Of a stretch of DNA of 64,000 nucleotides, positions 51,756-61,335 are shown in pieces. A program made the position numbers and the translations under genes. Within the stretch, counting starts at the first letter, position 1. Each line of letters starts with the position of its first letter. The stretch is from Saprospiraceae bacterium UBA2329. GTDB lineage: Bacteria; Bacteroidota; Bacteroidia; Chitinophagales; Saprospiraceae. The stretch is taken from positions 535 to 64,534 of the forward strand of contig DDUV01000110.1 of NCBI GenBank assembly GCA_002344975.1. The letters are read 5' to 3'. The notes under the pieces were generated by a model. That model did no database searches. It saw only the letters and a program-made list of their open reading frames with translations, and was not told where the DNA came from.

Positions 51756-52904
51756 TCATTTCCCGACATAAGAGATGCGGTAAATGGCATCGGCATAATC
51801 ATCAGATACCAGCATAGAGCCATCGGGCAACAGTTCAATGTCCACCGGGCGGCCCCAGACATCGTCTTTGGCGACATCCAACCAGCCCTCCGCGAACGGC
51901 TCGGCGCTGACCACTTTGCTACCGTCTAAGCGGAGCAACATCACGCGGTAGCCGACTTTTTTGCTGCGGTTCCAGGAGCCGTGCTCTGCCACAAAAATCT
52001 GGTTGCGATAGGCTTTGGGAAACTGCTTGCCGGTGTAAAACTCTATGCCCAACGGCGCCGTGTGCGCGCCCAACTTCTGAGCCGGCGGCGTGAAATCGAA
52101 GCAGGGCCGCAGCGCGCCGAATTCAGGATCGGGTGTATCCCCTTGATGGCAAAACGGGTAGCCGAAGTGCATGAAATCGCGGGGCGCATGGTTGACCTCG
52201 CAGGCCGGCATATCGTCGCCCATCCAGTCGCGGCCGTTGTCGGTAAACCAAAGCTCCTTTGTTTCGGGGTGCCAGGTGAAGCCCACCGTGTTGCGAATGC
52301 CGCGCTGTACGACCTCTAATCCCGTGCCGTCGGGGTTGATGCGGGTGATGGCAGCGTAAATTTCCTCCGGGCGATTGCAGATATTGCAGGGCGCGCCTAC
52401 CGGCACATAGAGCTTGCCGTCGGGGCCAAAGGCGATGAATTTCCAGCCGTGATGGGTTTCGGTGGGGTACTTGTCATACACCACTACGGGGGCAGGCGGA
52501 TTGTCCAAACGGTTTTCGATATCGTCGAAACGGAGGATGCGGCTCACCTCGGCCACATACAGACTGCCGTCGCGGAAGGCCACGCCGTTGGGCATTTTGA
52601 GACCTTTGGCAATGACGTGCATCACATCGGCATAGTAGTCGTTGTTGGTGTCGCGGAGGGCATACACGGAGCCTTTGTCGCGGGTGCTTACAAAAAGCGT
52701 GCCTTTGGGCGTCCATTCCAAAGAGCGGGCATTGGTCACATTTTCAGCATACACGTCTATCTGAAAGCCTTCGGGCAGTTTGATCTGGCTCAAAGGCAGT
52801 TCCGTAGCTTTCCGAAGTATCTGCGGCTTGGGCGGATTGATGTTTTTGCAGGCCGTCAACAATCCGGCGACAGCCATAAAGGCAAGGATGAAATGGATTT
52901 TCAT
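51756..52904 (-). CDS. Sorbosone dehydrogenase-like beta-propeller lipoprotein
   Basis: 382 residues. The signal peptide with lipobox (VAGLLTAC, Cys 19) is followed by a six-bladed propeller of the glucose/sorbosone dehydrogenase type. Family stretches: LPEGFQIDVYAENVTNARSL, PNGVAFRDGSLYVAEVSRIL, HHGWKFIAFGPDGKLYVPVG, NGRDWMGDDMPACEVNHAP and GRPVDIELLPDGSMLVSDDY. Related proteins use PQQ or act as sugar dehydrogenases; no PQQ biosynthesis gene is present here and the substrate is unknown. It is 32 bases upstream of msrA. Confidence 0.85.
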   Translation of the reverse strand: MKIHFILAFMAVAGLLTACKNINPPKPQILRKATELPLSQIKLPEGFQIDVYAENVTNARSLEWTPKGTLFVSTRDKGSVYALRDTNNDYYADVMHVIAKGLKMPNGVAFRDGSLYVAEVSRILRFDDIENRLDNPPAPVVVYDKYPTETHHGWKFIAFGPDGKLYVPVGAPCNICNRPEEIYAAITRINPDGTGLEVVQRGIRNTVGFTWHPETKELWFTDNGRDWMGDDMPACEVNHAPRDFMHFGYPFCHQGDTPDPEFGALRPCFDFTPPAQKLGAHTAPLGIEFYTGKQFPKAYRNQIFVAEHGSWNRSKKVGYRVMLLRLDGSKVVSAEPFAEGWLDVAKDDVWGRPVDIELLPDGSMLVSDDYADAIYRISYVGK

Positions 52905-53055
52905 GGCAGTGGTGCGTTGGTTTCAGGTTAAGAAAACTGCCGGGGGTGGGAGTTGGTTGCGGAAAGCGCTTTTTTGTTGCCGCGCTTTAAAGTAAAATCC
53001 CGCTTCATTCGTCTTCCTCGAAAAAAGTTGCATCTTCGTGACAGATAACTCATCT

Positions 53056-53604
53056 ATGGCCCAACGGCAGAACATCTTACAAATCGTGCGTGGCTACGGC
53101 CAACGCCTCTTTGGCTTCATCCGACAGCGGGTGCCCAACGACGCCGATGCAGAGGACGTGCTGCAGGATGTTTGGTTTCAGCTCAGTCAATTGGTAGATG
53201 TGGAGTCGGTAGAAAATATCGGCGCCTGGCTTTTTCGCGTCACGCGCAACAAACTCACCGACCGCTCCCGCAAACGCCTGCCCGAAAATCTGGACGATTT
53301 TGCCTACGAAGACGAAGACGGTGAAACCCATTTTGCCGGCGATCTTTTGTTGGCCGATTTCGTCACGCCCGAAGATGAATACCTCCGGGGTTTATTTTGG
53401 GACACCCTTTTCGCCGCCTTGGACGAACTGCCCGAAAATCAGCGCAACGTATTCATTTGGAACGAATTGGAAGACCAGACTTTTCAACAAATTGCCGACC
53501 GCACAGGCGACAATATCAAAACGCTCATCTCGCGCAAGCGCTATGCCGTGCAGCATCTGCGCCGCCGCCTCGAAGATTTTTATCAGGAACTCATTAACTA
53601 TTAA
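53056..53604 (+). CDS. ECF RNA polymerase sigma factor
   Basis: 182 residues from the ATG at 53056. A GTG at 53038 is possible but lies directly behind a -7 like TGCATCTTCG. Region 2 is seen in FIRQRVPNDADAEDVLQDVW and ENIGAWLFRVTRNKLTDRSR; region 4 in ALDELPENQRNVFIWNELED followed by TFQQIADRTGDNIKTLISRK. This marks an extracytoplasmic function sigma factor. The next gene starts 3 bases after its stop and encodes a small membrane protein, a likely partner. There is no classical FecR-type anti-sigma gene. Confidence 0.92.
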   Translation: MAQRQNILQIVRGYGQRLFGFIRQRVPNDADAEDVLQDVWFQLSQLVDVESVENIGAWLFRVTRNKLTDRSRKRLPENLDDFAYEDEDGETHFAGDLLLADFVTPEDEYLRGLFWDTLFAALDELPENQRNVFIWNELEDQTFQQIADRTGDNIKTLISRKRYAVQHLRRRLEDFYQELINY

Positions 53605-53607
53605 GCC

Positions 53608-53937
53608 ATGTACAATCTGCAAAGGAACCGCCGCCACAAACTCTTTTTCTTTTTCCCACTGCTCATGGCAGCCGTCGCTTTTCTGTTCGGCGGAGTAGTC
53701 ATGTGGCTTTGGAATGCCATTTTGCCGGCAGCAGTCGGCGCCAACCCACTGAACTATTGGCAGGCGCTGGGGCTGCTCGTATTGAGCCGTATTTTGTTCG
53801 GAGGATTCCGCTTCGGCGGCAGACCACACCGGCACACACCGGCTCCCTGGCGCGACAAATGGGCGAATATGAATGCCGAAGAGCGCGAGCAGTTCAAATC
53901 GGAATGGAAAAAAAGGTGCGGACGAAGCGAAGACTGA
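53608..53937 (+). CDS. Small membrane protein paired with the ECF sigma factor
   Basis: 109 residues. Two membrane helices (LFFFFPLLMAAVAFLFGGVV, about 12-33, and YWQALGLLVLSRILFGGF, about 49-66) are followed by a charged cytoplasmic tail with His residues and the pattern WRDKWANMNAEEREQFKSEW. It is directly coupled to the sigma factor gene (3-base gap), the position where anti-sigma factors or signal sensors are found. It does not match a known anti-sigma domain by eye. Role as sigma modulator is inferred from context only. Confidence 0.65.
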   Translation: MYNLQRNRRHKLFFFFPLLMAAVAFLFGGVVMWLWNAILPAAVGANPLNYWQALGLLVLSRILFGGFRFGGRPHRHTPAPWRDKWANMNAEEREQFKSEWKKRCGRSED

Positions 53938-54091
53938 GTTTGCCCCCGGCGATGAACAGATGCAGAACGGGCAACTCCCCCCTCTTGTCACACACCCGGA
54001 GTTGCAGGAATATTCCGCAATTCTCAAGACATTACAAAGTTTTCAAAGCCGCGTAGTGTCTTCCGCCCTCCTCCTTTTCCCGTTTTACGCG

Positions 54092-54100
54092 TACCTTTGC
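54092..54100 (+). promoter_or_regulatory. -7 promoter element for the DUF4249-like gene
   Basis: TACCTTTGC lies 19 bases before the ATG at 54120. Confidence 0.75.
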
Positions 54101-54119
54101 GCCCTCAAAGCACATTCTG

Positions 54120-55124
54120 ATGAAAAAAGTGATTTTCCCGGCTTTATTGGCCGTTTTGGTTTTCGGCGCCTGCTCTACCGATTTTGAATTAGAGGCCCCC
54201 TGGAAAGACATCCCCGTGGTGTATGGATTCCTGAATTTGCAGGACACTGCCCACTACATCCGGGTAGAAAAAGCCTTCCTCGAACCCGGCGGCAATGCCA
54301 ACAGCATCGCGCAAATCGTGGACTCGCTCTACTATGATCCGGCACAGATCACCGTTCAATTGCAAAAAAGAAGCACCGGACAACGCTTTACGCTCCAAAG
54401 GGTGGACGGCAATGCAGAAGGCTACCCGCGCCAGAGCGGCCCGTTTGCGCAGGCCCCCAATTATTTGTACAAAATCAGAGCTTCTGCCCTCAATCTCGTT
54501 GCAGAGCAAGACATTCGCCTCATCATTGAGCGGGGCAACGGGCTGCCCTCAGTAATCGCCGATGCTACCGTGCTCGGCCCCCTGACGCCGCGTCCCAATC
54601 TGCCCGCTGATCCGCTCAACTTAGACTACACCCGCACCCTCGTATTTCTGTGGGATGTGCCGGTTTCGGGCGCCATCTTCGACATCCGCATGAACATTCA
54701 TTACAGAGAGGAGGAGAGCGCCGGCAATTTTGTGCTCAAAACACTGGAATGGACCCTGAAAAGAGACATTGAAAAAGCCATAGCGACAGAGACCAGCCTG
54801 CGTTTCGATCAGCTAAAAGGAGAGGATTTTTATCGTTTTGTAGGCAGCAGCCTTCCCAATATCGGCAACCGCCGCCGCATTTTCGACAGCGTGGATATTG
54901 TTTACACCGCAGGCGGCAGCGCGCTCCGCGAATTGATTCGGGTAGAGCAGGCCAATACCGGCATTACCAGTTCGCAATCCATACCTGTTTACACCAACCT
55001 GTCGGAAGGGCGGGGCGTATTTTCCTCGCGTACGCAGGCACGCCGCACCGGGATCACCCTCAACGGGCCATCACTCGATTCGCTCCGCTTCGGCATTCAT
55101 ACCCGGCAGCTTAATTTTCAGTAA
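54120..55124 (+). CDS. DUF4249-like lipoprotein
   Basis: 334 residues. Signal peptide with lipobox (LLAVLVFGAC, Cys 18) is followed by a beta-rich body that starts with PVVYGFLNLQDTAHYIRVEK, the type of opening seen in DUF4249 proteins, although weak elsewhere. DUF4249 lipoproteins commonly pair with TonB-dependent receptors; none is adjacent. It has its own promoter and is convergent with the RND exporter (2-base gap). Membrane-anchored surface or periplasmic location is likely; function unknown. Confidence 0.6.
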   Translation: MKKVIFPALLAVLVFGACSTDFELEAPWKDIPVVYGFLNLQDTAHYIRVEKAFLEPGGNANSIAQIVDSLYYDPAQITVQLQKRSTGQRFTLQRVDGNAEGYPRQSGPFAQAPNYLYKIRASALNLVAEQDIRLIIERGNGLPSVIADATVLGPLTPRPNLPADPLNLDYTRTLVFLWDVPVSGAIFDIRMNIHYREEESAGNFVLKTLEWTLKRDIEKAIATETSLRFDQLKGEDFYRFVGSSLPNIGNRRRIFDSVDIVYTAGGSALRELIRVEQANTGITSSQSIPVYTNLSEGRGVFSSRTQARRTGITLNGPSLDSLRFGIHTRQLNFQ

Positions 55125-55126
55125 AA

Positions 55127-57370
55127 TCAGCCCCACTTGCGCAACAACAGCGGCAGCAGCAGCAGGTCAATAACTAATGCGCTGAATAAAGTGGCGCTGA
55201 TGATGATGCCGATGGCCACGCTGGGCGGGCTGATGGAAAACAACAATACCAAAAAGCCGAAGAACAGCAGTATGGTGGTTTGAACAATCGGCTTACCGGT
55301 TTCCATCATAGTGGCATGGATGGCCTGCTCTCTGGGTATGCCTTTCCCCATCAGCAGGCGGTACCGGCTCAGAAAGTGAATGCTGTCGTCCACGGCTATG
55401 CCGAACACCACCGTAAAGATAATGGAAACCCCGGCCTCCAACTCAATGTCGAAAAAGCCCATCAGCGCTCCGGCTATCAGCAACGGAATCACATTGGGCA
55501 CCATCGAAATGAGCAACATGCGAAGGTTTTTGAAAATCAGCCCCATCAAGCCGCCGATGATAAGGATAGACATCAGCAGCCCCTGAAAAAGGCTGCTGCG
55601 CACATACGCTGCATTTTTATCAATGATGATGCCCGTACCGGTACGCCGGAATTTGACCACATTGGGGTCGGTATGCGAAGCGATGTATTGGTCTATTTGG
55701 TTGTAAATCCGCTTGATGCTGTCGGCGCCGCAGTCCTTCACCCGTGAGGTGATGCGCGCTTTTGTGCCGTCTTTGCTGATGAGAATATCGGCGCCCGATT
55801 TGGGGATTTTGGAAGCTAAGCGCCGGTACGATTCGTGTTGCTCCTCGTCGGGCGGCAAGCGGTATGCAGCGGGATCGTTGTTGGCCTTCATCCGGTGAAT
55901 GGATTTATACACCGTAGTAATGGAGTTGACGGCGTGAATGTCGGGGAAGCTGCGCAGGTATTGTTCTACCGTATCCAATTGCCTGAGTACGGCGTAGTCG
56001 TCGGCCTGGTACCCTTTTTGTACAAAAACTGCAAATTCGACCGGCCTGAAACCGGCCATTTCCCGCTCAAAGAACAGGAAGTCCTCGGTGATTTTTTTGC
56101 CGCGCGGCAGGTTGTTCACAATGTCGTAGTTCGTCGTTACCATCGAAATACCGGCTATTGAAACAGCAATGACGACAAGCGTTCCCCAAACGATACTGCG
56201 TTGCTTTTGTACAGTAAAAAGATAGATGCGGTTGAGCAGTTTGTTCCAGTTTTCCTGGCCTTTGCCTAGGCGGCTGATCTGATTGGCATCAAACCAAGTG
56301 AGCAGCGTTGTGGTAAAAACAATGACTGTAACAAAGGCCAGCATAACTCCCACTGCGGCATTCACCCCAAACTCGCGAATGGGCACAATGCGACTGGTAA
56401 ACAACGACAAAAAGCCTACCGCCGTAGTGGCAGAGGTCATAAAGGTAGCCAACCCGATTTCTTTGATGGTAGTGGTGATGGCCGTTTTTCGGTCGTAACC
56501 TTTGAGCAACTCATCCTGATATTTAGACAAAATATGCACCACGTCGGAGGTACTCACAATAATCATCAGCAGCGGATACAGGGCCGACAACATGCTCAGT
56601 TCGCGGCCGGTAACGCCCAGAAACCCCACGAACAACAACATGCTCAACGCTATGGAAATGAGCGATATAAACACGCCCCAAAAGCGCCGCAGCAACAACC
56701 ACAACAACAGCGCCACCAACAAGCCCGAAATGAGCGCCGACACCAAAATTTCGCGCTGCTGCATGGCCACCAATTCGCGCTGAAAATAAGGCCGCCCCAA
56801 GTAGTGATACTCCTCAAATTCATACTGCTTCATCAGTTTGTCTAATGCGCGCATGAATTCCCGCGACTCCTTCAGCGGGATGTAGTCCATCATCTTGAGG
56901 GCCACCGTGAGGGTGCGCGCATCGGGGGTGATGAAGTTGTAAACGAAGCGCTCGTCGGCCAGTATGCGGGCCTTGTCTTCGGCGTAGTGATCGGGGTCGT
57001 CTCGGTGAATGGCGGGTATGGTGGTAATGATAAATGGAGTTATGATCGGATAGCCCCATTTGGTCAACGACTGACTCTCTACAACGTACGGCAGGTGGCC
57101 GGCTTTGAGGGTCAGATCATGTACTTTTTCTAAAAACTCCTGCTCGAACACCCCGTCCTCTCGGCGCACGGCAATGAGCATGAAGTTTTCATCGGATTCA
57201 AAATCCTTGACAAACGTTCGGAAAAACGCCAGTTCTTCATCTCCTTCCGGGAAAAACTGCTCGAAGTCGAAGGAAAACCTGACCTTCGTGCCGTAATAAA
57301 CAGAAAGCCCGCCCAACAGAGCAAAGGCGGCCACCACCATGACCTTGCGAAAAGTTGCTATTCGTTCCAT
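55127..57370 (-). CDS. RND/MMPL superfamily exporter
   Basis: 747 residues. The topology is the RND one: one N-terminal helix (VMVVAAFALLGGLSVYYG), a large extracytoplasmic loop (about 30-215), five helices (about 215-370), a second large loop and five more helices to the C-terminus. The second half shows the MMPL mark IIFTVVFGIAVDDSIHFLSR, with its first-half partner LMIIVSTSDVVHILSKYQDE. It groups with hydrophobe/amphiphile or lipid exporters rather than drug RND pumps, as no membrane-fusion protein gene is nearby. The substrate is unknown. Confidence 0.88.
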   Translation of the reverse strand: MERIATFRKVMVVAAFALLGGLSVYYGTKVRFSFDFEQFFPEGDEELAFFRTFVKDFESDENFMLIAVRREDGVFEQEFLEKVHDLTLKAGHLPYVVESQSLTKWGYPIITPFIITTIPAIHRDDPDHYAEDKARILADERFVYNFITPDARTLTVALKMMDYIPLKESREFMRALDKLMKQYEFEEYHYLGRPYFQRELVAMQQREILVSALISGLLVALLLWLLLRRFWGVFISLISIALSMLLFVGFLGVTGRELSMLSALYPLLMIIVSTSDVVHILSKYQDELLKGYDRKTAITTTIKEIGLATFMTSATTAVGFLSLFTSRIVPIREFGVNAAVGVMLAFVTVIVFTTTLLTWFDANQISRLGKGQENWNKLLNRIYLFTVQKQRSIVWGTLVVIAVSIAGISMVTTNYDIVNNLPRGKKITEDFLFFEREMAGFRPVEFAVFVQKGYQADDYAVLRQLDTVEQYLRSFPDIHAVNSITTVYKSIHRMKANNDPAAYRLPPDEEQHESYRRLASKIPKSGADILISKDGTKARITSRVKDCGADSIKRIYNQIDQYIASHTDPNVVKFRRTGTGIIIDKNAAYVRSSLFQGLLMSILIIGGLMGLIFKNLRMLLISMVPNVIPLLIAGALMGFFDIELEAGVSIIFTVVFGIAVDDSIHFLSRYRLLMGKGIPREQAIHATMMETGKPIVQTTILLFFGFLVLLFSISPPSVAIGIIISATLFSALVIDLLLLPLLLRKWG

Positions 57371-57423
57371 ACTCGCCGGCTTAACCGCTCCGGCTGCGAA
57401 ATGTTTATAAAAAAAGACTTGTT

Positions 57424-58206
57424 ATGAACACGCTTCCTACGGCACTCGAAAAATACAGCAAAAAAATAGGAGCTACACAGCGCCCGTTTGTTCGTATTCA
57501 TCTGGAACAGGCCGACAACCTACTGCCCTGGAACAGCAAAGTAGGCGGCGCGCCTTACCTGCCCAAAGGTATTCCTTTCCCGGTGAATGCAGAGGGTGTA
57601 CAGTTGTTTTTTATGGCGCAGGTCAATTTTGCCGAAATGCCGCCCCTCGAAGGTTTCCCCCTCAAAGGCATTCTTCAGTTCTTTATTTTCGACGATGGGC
57701 TGTACGGACTGGATTTTGACGAACCCGAAGCGCAACACAATTTCCGCGTCCTCTACTACGCCGATCCCGTGACTGACTCTGATGCGCTCATCACCGACTT
57801 TACCTTTCTGCGCAGCTACGGCGACGATATGCCGCTGAAGGCAGGCAGCGAATGGGCCATGCGTTTTCAGCCGGATACCGGGCTGATGCCGGAGTCGGAT
57901 TTCAGGTTTGACGGCATTTTCGGTGAGGACTTTTTTGCTCGTTTCGGCACTGATGAGTGGAGCATCGCCGAGGCTTACGGAAAAATTTCCGATGCAGCCG
58001 GCCATCGCGTGGGTGGTTATGCCGAGTTCACGCAGGAAGACCCCCGGCAGCCGGAAGACCTCATGGAACTGCTCTTCCAGTTGGACACCGACAGCAAACA
58101 CGGCATCCTCTGGGGCGACATGGGCGTGGCCAATTTCTTCATTCGTCCTGAAGATTTGGCACAGCTCAACTTCTCCCGCGTTCTTTACAATTGGGACTGC
58201 TACTGA
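57424..58206 (+). CDS. DUF1963 (YwqG-like) domain protein
   Basis: 260 residues, all one DUF1963 domain. Recognised by SKVGGAPYLPKGIPFPVN near residue 38, LQFFIFDDGLYGLDFDEPEA near 85, and the C-terminal HGILWGDMGVANFFIRPEDL. It is a cytoplasmic protein without signal peptide; the family has no established biochemical role. It lies divergent from the RND exporter (53-base gap) and convergent with the DUF3467 gene. Confidence 0.88.
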   Translation: MNTLPTALEKYSKKIGATQRPFVRIHLEQADNLLPWNSKVGGAPYLPKGIPFPVNAEGVQLFFMAQVNFAEMPPLEGFPLKGILQFFIFDDGLYGLDFDEPEAQHNFRVLYYADPVTDSDALITDFTFLRSYGDDMPLKAGSEWAMRFQPDTGLMPESDFRFDGIFGEDFFARFGTDEWSIAEAYGKISDAAGHRVGGYAEFTQEDPRQPEDLMELLFQLDTDSKHGILWGDMGVANFFIRPEDLAQLNFSRVLYNWDCY

Positions 58207-58246
58207 CCACACTCACCCCTCACGCACTCACCACTGTACCCCTGCA

Positions 58247-58564
58247 TCAGGCCTGCGCCATGGGCGTAAAATTCATCGGCGGGAACGGCGGCGCGTCGGA
58301 ATCCTCGATGGGGCCGTACTGTGCCTCGTATTTTTTCACATTGTCGGCCAGCGCTTTGAGCAGGCGCTTGGCATGGCCCGGCGTGAGGATGATGCGCGAT
58401 TTCACTTTGGCTTTGGGCACGTTGGGCACCAAGCGGATGAAATCCACCACAAACTCTGAGTGCGAGTGCGAAATAATGGCGAGGTTGGAGTATTCGCCTT
58501 CGGCGATTTCTTCCGGCAACTCAATGTTGAGTTGGCCGGGAGCAGGTTGTTTCGGATCGTTCAT
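58247..58564 (-). CDS. DUF3467 domain protein
   Basis: 105 residues of the DUF3467 family, recognised by INIELPEEIAEGEYSNLAII-like sequence (LNIELPEEIAEGEYSNLAII), SHSHSEFVVDFIRLVP and the C-terminal LTPGHAKRLLKALADNV. Small cytoplasmic proteins, widely conserved in Bacteroidota, function unknown. The gene starts 6 bases after the topA stop in the same direction, so it is probably part of the topA transcript. Confidence 0.9.
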   Translation of the reverse strand: MNDPKQPAPGQLNIELPEEIAEGEYSNLAIISHSHSEFVVDFIRLVPNVPKAKVKSRIILTPGHAKRLLKALADNVKKYEAQYGPIEDSDAPPFPPMNFTPMAQA

Positions 58565-58570
58565 GATTAC

Positions 58571-61141
58571 TTATTTTGTTGTTTTTTTAGACGTTGATTT
58601 AGCTGCGGCTTTTTTGGCCGGAGCCTTCTTTTTGGCGTCGAATGCGCCGGGCACTTCTGCAATGATGAGCGCTTTGGCTTGTTCCAGCGTCAGGGCGGCG
58701 GCATCTTCGAGGGTGGCTTTTTTGCCGTCGGCGCCAGGGATTTTTACAAAAGACTTGCCGAATCGGATAAACGGTCCCCAGCGGCCATTTTCCACGTCAA
58801 TGCCTTCGTCGGGCCAGCGCTGTATGAAGCGGTTGGATTCTTTGTCCAATTTAGCCTCGATCAACTCCTTCACATCGGCTTCGCTCAGGCGGTCGAAATC
58901 GTATTTTTTCGTCACGTTGATGAACATGTCGTTCCACTTGATGAACGGCCCGAACCTGCCCTTGCCTTTGGTCACCGGCTGCCCTTCGTACATGGCTACC
59001 GGCGCGTCTTCTTTGAGCTTGGCCTCTACGATTTCGATGGCGCGTTCCAGCGTTACCTCCATCGGGTCTTCGCCGCGGGGCAGAGAGACGAACTTCTCGC
59101 CAAACTTGACGTAAGGCCCAAACCTGCCCGCGCCCACAATGAGTTCTTCGCCTTTGTACGGCCCCAGGGTGAGCGGCAGTTGGAAGAGTTTGAGCGCCTC
59201 CTCGTAGCTGATGGTGTCCAATGACTGGCCGGGCTTGAGGTTGGCGTAGCGCGGTTTTTCGTCTTTGCCTAATTCTTCGGGCGTGCCGATCTGGATGACC
59301 GGCCCCCTGCGCGACATGCGGGTGAGCAGGGTGCGGCCGCTGGCGGGATCTTTGCCGAGGATGCGTTCCCGCGATGGGCGTTCGGCATTTTCGGCGGTTT
59401 TTTCCACCAATTTTTGGAACGGCATATAAAAATCGCGCATCATGGCCGTCCAGTCTCTGCCGGTGCTGGCAATGTCGTCGAATTGCTGTTCGATGCCCGC
59501 CGTGAAGCGATAGTTCATCACCTCCTTGAAGTGCTCGTCCAAAAATTCGATGACCGTGATGCCCATATCGGTGGGAAAGAGCACGTTTTTCACGGCGCCG
59601 GTATTTTCGGTGCGGCTCTCGCTGCGGATGGCTCCTTTTTGCAAAGTGAGCACTGTGTAGGCGCGTTGTACGCCCTCGCGACTTTCTTTGACCACATAAC
59701 CGCGACCTTCTTCCATGATTTTGGAGATGGTGGGCGCGTAGGTGGAGGGACGGCCGATGCCGAGTTCCTCCAATTTTTTTACCAATGCGGCTTCCGAGTA
59801 GCGCGCCGGCGGCTTGGTGTAGCGCTGCGTGGCCGTCATTTGGTTCAAATCCAGCATTTGCGACACCTTGAGCGGCGGCAACATGCCCTTGGTTTCTTCC
59901 TCTTCCTCGTCTTTGCCTTCGAGGTAAACTTTCAGGAAGCCGTCGAATTTGAGCACTTCGCCCACTGCCTGCAAGCTGCCGTCGGGTATGGTGGAAATGC
60001 CGATGCTGACGATGGTTTTTTCCAACAATGCATCTGCCATTTGGGAGGCGATGGTGCGCTTCCAGATCAGTTCGTACAGGCGCTGCTCGTCGCGGTCGCC
60101 CGATACGTTTTGTTTTTCAGCATAAGTGGGGCGGATGGCCTCGTGCGCTTCCTGAGCGTTGGCCACTTTGTTTTTGAAGCGGCGGGTTTGGGAATACTGC
60201 GCGCCATACTGGTTTTCAACTACCTGCGCGATGGCCGCGATGGCGGTTTCGCTGAGGTTGATGGAGTCGGTACGCATATAAGTAATGTGGCCGGCTTCGT
60301 AGAGGCGCTGCGCCACCGACATGGTGCGGTTGACCGAAAAGCCGAGTTTGCGGCTGGCTTCCTGTTGCAGGGTAGAAGTAGTGAAAGGCGCGGCGGGGCT
60401 GCGTTTGACGGGCTTCACCTCGATGTCGGAAATGCGGAAGGCGGCGCCGTTGCATTTTTCCAGGAATGTGCGCGCGTCGTTTTCGGCATCGTAGCGAACG
60501 GGCGATTCGGCTTCCAGAGCCACCGTTTTGCCCTGGCCGTTGGGTACGTCGAAGATGGCTTCTACCTTGAAAAACGGCGTGGTCTGAAACTCGTTGATTT
60601 CGCGCTCGCGCTCTACAATCAGTTTCACGGCTACCGACTGAACCCTGCCGGCGGAGAGGCCGCCTTTGATTTTTTTCCACAAAATGCCGGAAAGATCGTA
60701 ACCCACCAAGCGGTCGAGGACGCGGCGGGCCTGCTGCGCATTGACTAAGTTGATGTCGAGTGCGCGGGGTTTTTGGATAGCCGCCTGAATGGCCGGTTTG
60801 GTGATTTCGCGGAAAACGATGCGTTTGGTTTGGCGCTCGTCCAAGCCCAAAACCTCGCACAGGTGCCAGGAGATGGCCTCGCCCTCGCGGTCTTCGTCCG
60901 TTGCGAGCCATACCTCGTCCACCTTCTTGACCCACTCGCGCAATTCCCTGACTACCTTCGTTTTATCGGGTGTAACGACGTATCGCGGGCGGAAGTTGTT
61001 TTCCACTTCTACGGCGCCGTCGCCTTTTTCCAAATCGCGTACATGGCCGAAACTGGACTTTACAGTGAAGTCTTTGCCAAGAAACTTTTCGATGGTTTTA
61101 GCTTTTGCCGGCGATTCTACTATTAATAAATTTTTAGACAT
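58571..61141 (-). CDS. topA: DNA topoisomerase I
   Basis: 856 residues, type IA topoisomerase that relaxes negative supercoils. The TOPRIM domain starts at once (MSKNLLIVESPAKAKTIEKF). The catalytic Tyr is in ITYMRTDSINLSE at about 287. The C-terminal part has three topoisomerase C-terminal repeats of the xGxFGPYVKFGEKFVSL type (GRFGPYVKFG, GRFGPFIKWN, GRWGPFIRFG) in place of Cys zinc ribbons. It ends in a Lys/Ala-rich tail (KKKAPAKKAAAKSTSKKTTK), which may bind DNA. A -7 element lies at 61170-61178. Confidence 0.96.
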   Translation of the reverse strand: MSKNLLIVESPAKAKTIEKFLGKDFTVKSSFGHVRDLEKGDGAVEVENNFRPRYVVTPDKTKVVRELREWVKKVDEVWLATDEDREGEAISWHLCEVLGLDERQTKRIVFREITKPAIQAAIQKPRALDINLVNAQQARRVLDRLVGYDLSGILWKKIKGGLSAGRVQSVAVKLIVEREREINEFQTTPFFKVEAIFDVPNGQGKTVALEAESPVRYDAENDARTFLEKCNGAAFRISDIEVKPVKRSPAAPFTTSTLQQEASRKLGFSVNRTMSVAQRLYEAGHITYMRTDSINLSETAIAAIAQVVENQYGAQYSQTRRFKNKVANAQEAHEAIRPTYAEKQNVSGDRDEQRLYELIWKRTIASQMADALLEKTIVSIGISTIPDGSLQAVGEVLKFDGFLKVYLEGKDEEEEETKGMLPPLKVSQMLDLNQMTATQRYTKPPARYSEAALVKKLEELGIGRPSTYAPTISKIMEEGRGYVVKESREGVQRAYTVLTLQKGAIRSESRTENTGAVKNVLFPTDMGITVIEFLDEHFKEVMNYRFTAGIEQQFDDIASTGRDWTAMMRDFYMPFQKLVEKTAENAERPSRERILGKDPASGRTLLTRMSRRGPVIQIGTPEELGKDEKPRYANLKPGQSLDTISYEEALKLFQLPLTLGPYKGEELIVGAGRFGPYVKFGEKFVSLPRGEDPMEVTLERAIEIVEAKLKEDAPVAMYEGQPVTKGKGRFGPFIKWNDMFINVTKKYDFDRLSEADVKELIEAKLDKESNRFIQRWPDEGIDVENGRWGPFIRFGKSFVKIPGADGKKATLEDAAALTLEQAKALIIAEVPGAFDAKKKAPAKKAAAKSTSKKTTK

Positions 61142-61169
61142 GAGTCAGCTACATTTGTTCTTTGGAACC

Positions 61170-61178
61170 GCAAAGGTA
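61170..61178 (-). promoter_or_regulatory. -7 promoter element for topA
   Basis: Minus-strand TACCTTTGC is a perfect match and lies 28 bases upstream of the topA ATG at 61141. Confidence 0.75.
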
Positions 61179-61279
61179 TGTTTTTTTGCGATTCCGAATT
61201 TTTGAGGGTTCAAAACAGGGCTATCAACATGGAGAAGGGAAAATTGGTTGAGTGCGGCTGGGTTGCGGGCTGCAAGCCT

Positions 61280-61335
61280 CAAGCTACAAGCGGCAAGCTA
61301 CAAGCGGCAAGCTACAAGCGGCAAGCTACAAGCGG
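61280..61335. repeat. Four exact copies of a 14-bp tandem repeat
   Basis: The unit CAAGCTACAAGCGG is repeated four times without change, with partial units on both sides (CAAGCCT left, CAAGCCGCGGG right). Around it are further short words such as GCGGGTTGCG that occur several times. The array lies in the roughly 350-base gap between topA and the ATP-grasp gene; apart from this array and the topA promoter no other feature was seen in the gap. A longer frame of the ATP-grasp gene reads through it, but that is not the likely start. Confidence 0.9.

Noticed and set aside
59414..60748. 444-residue open frame antisense to topA
   Set aside because: Low-complexity Phe/Ala/His-rich translation without any family similarity; topA is clearly the real gene.
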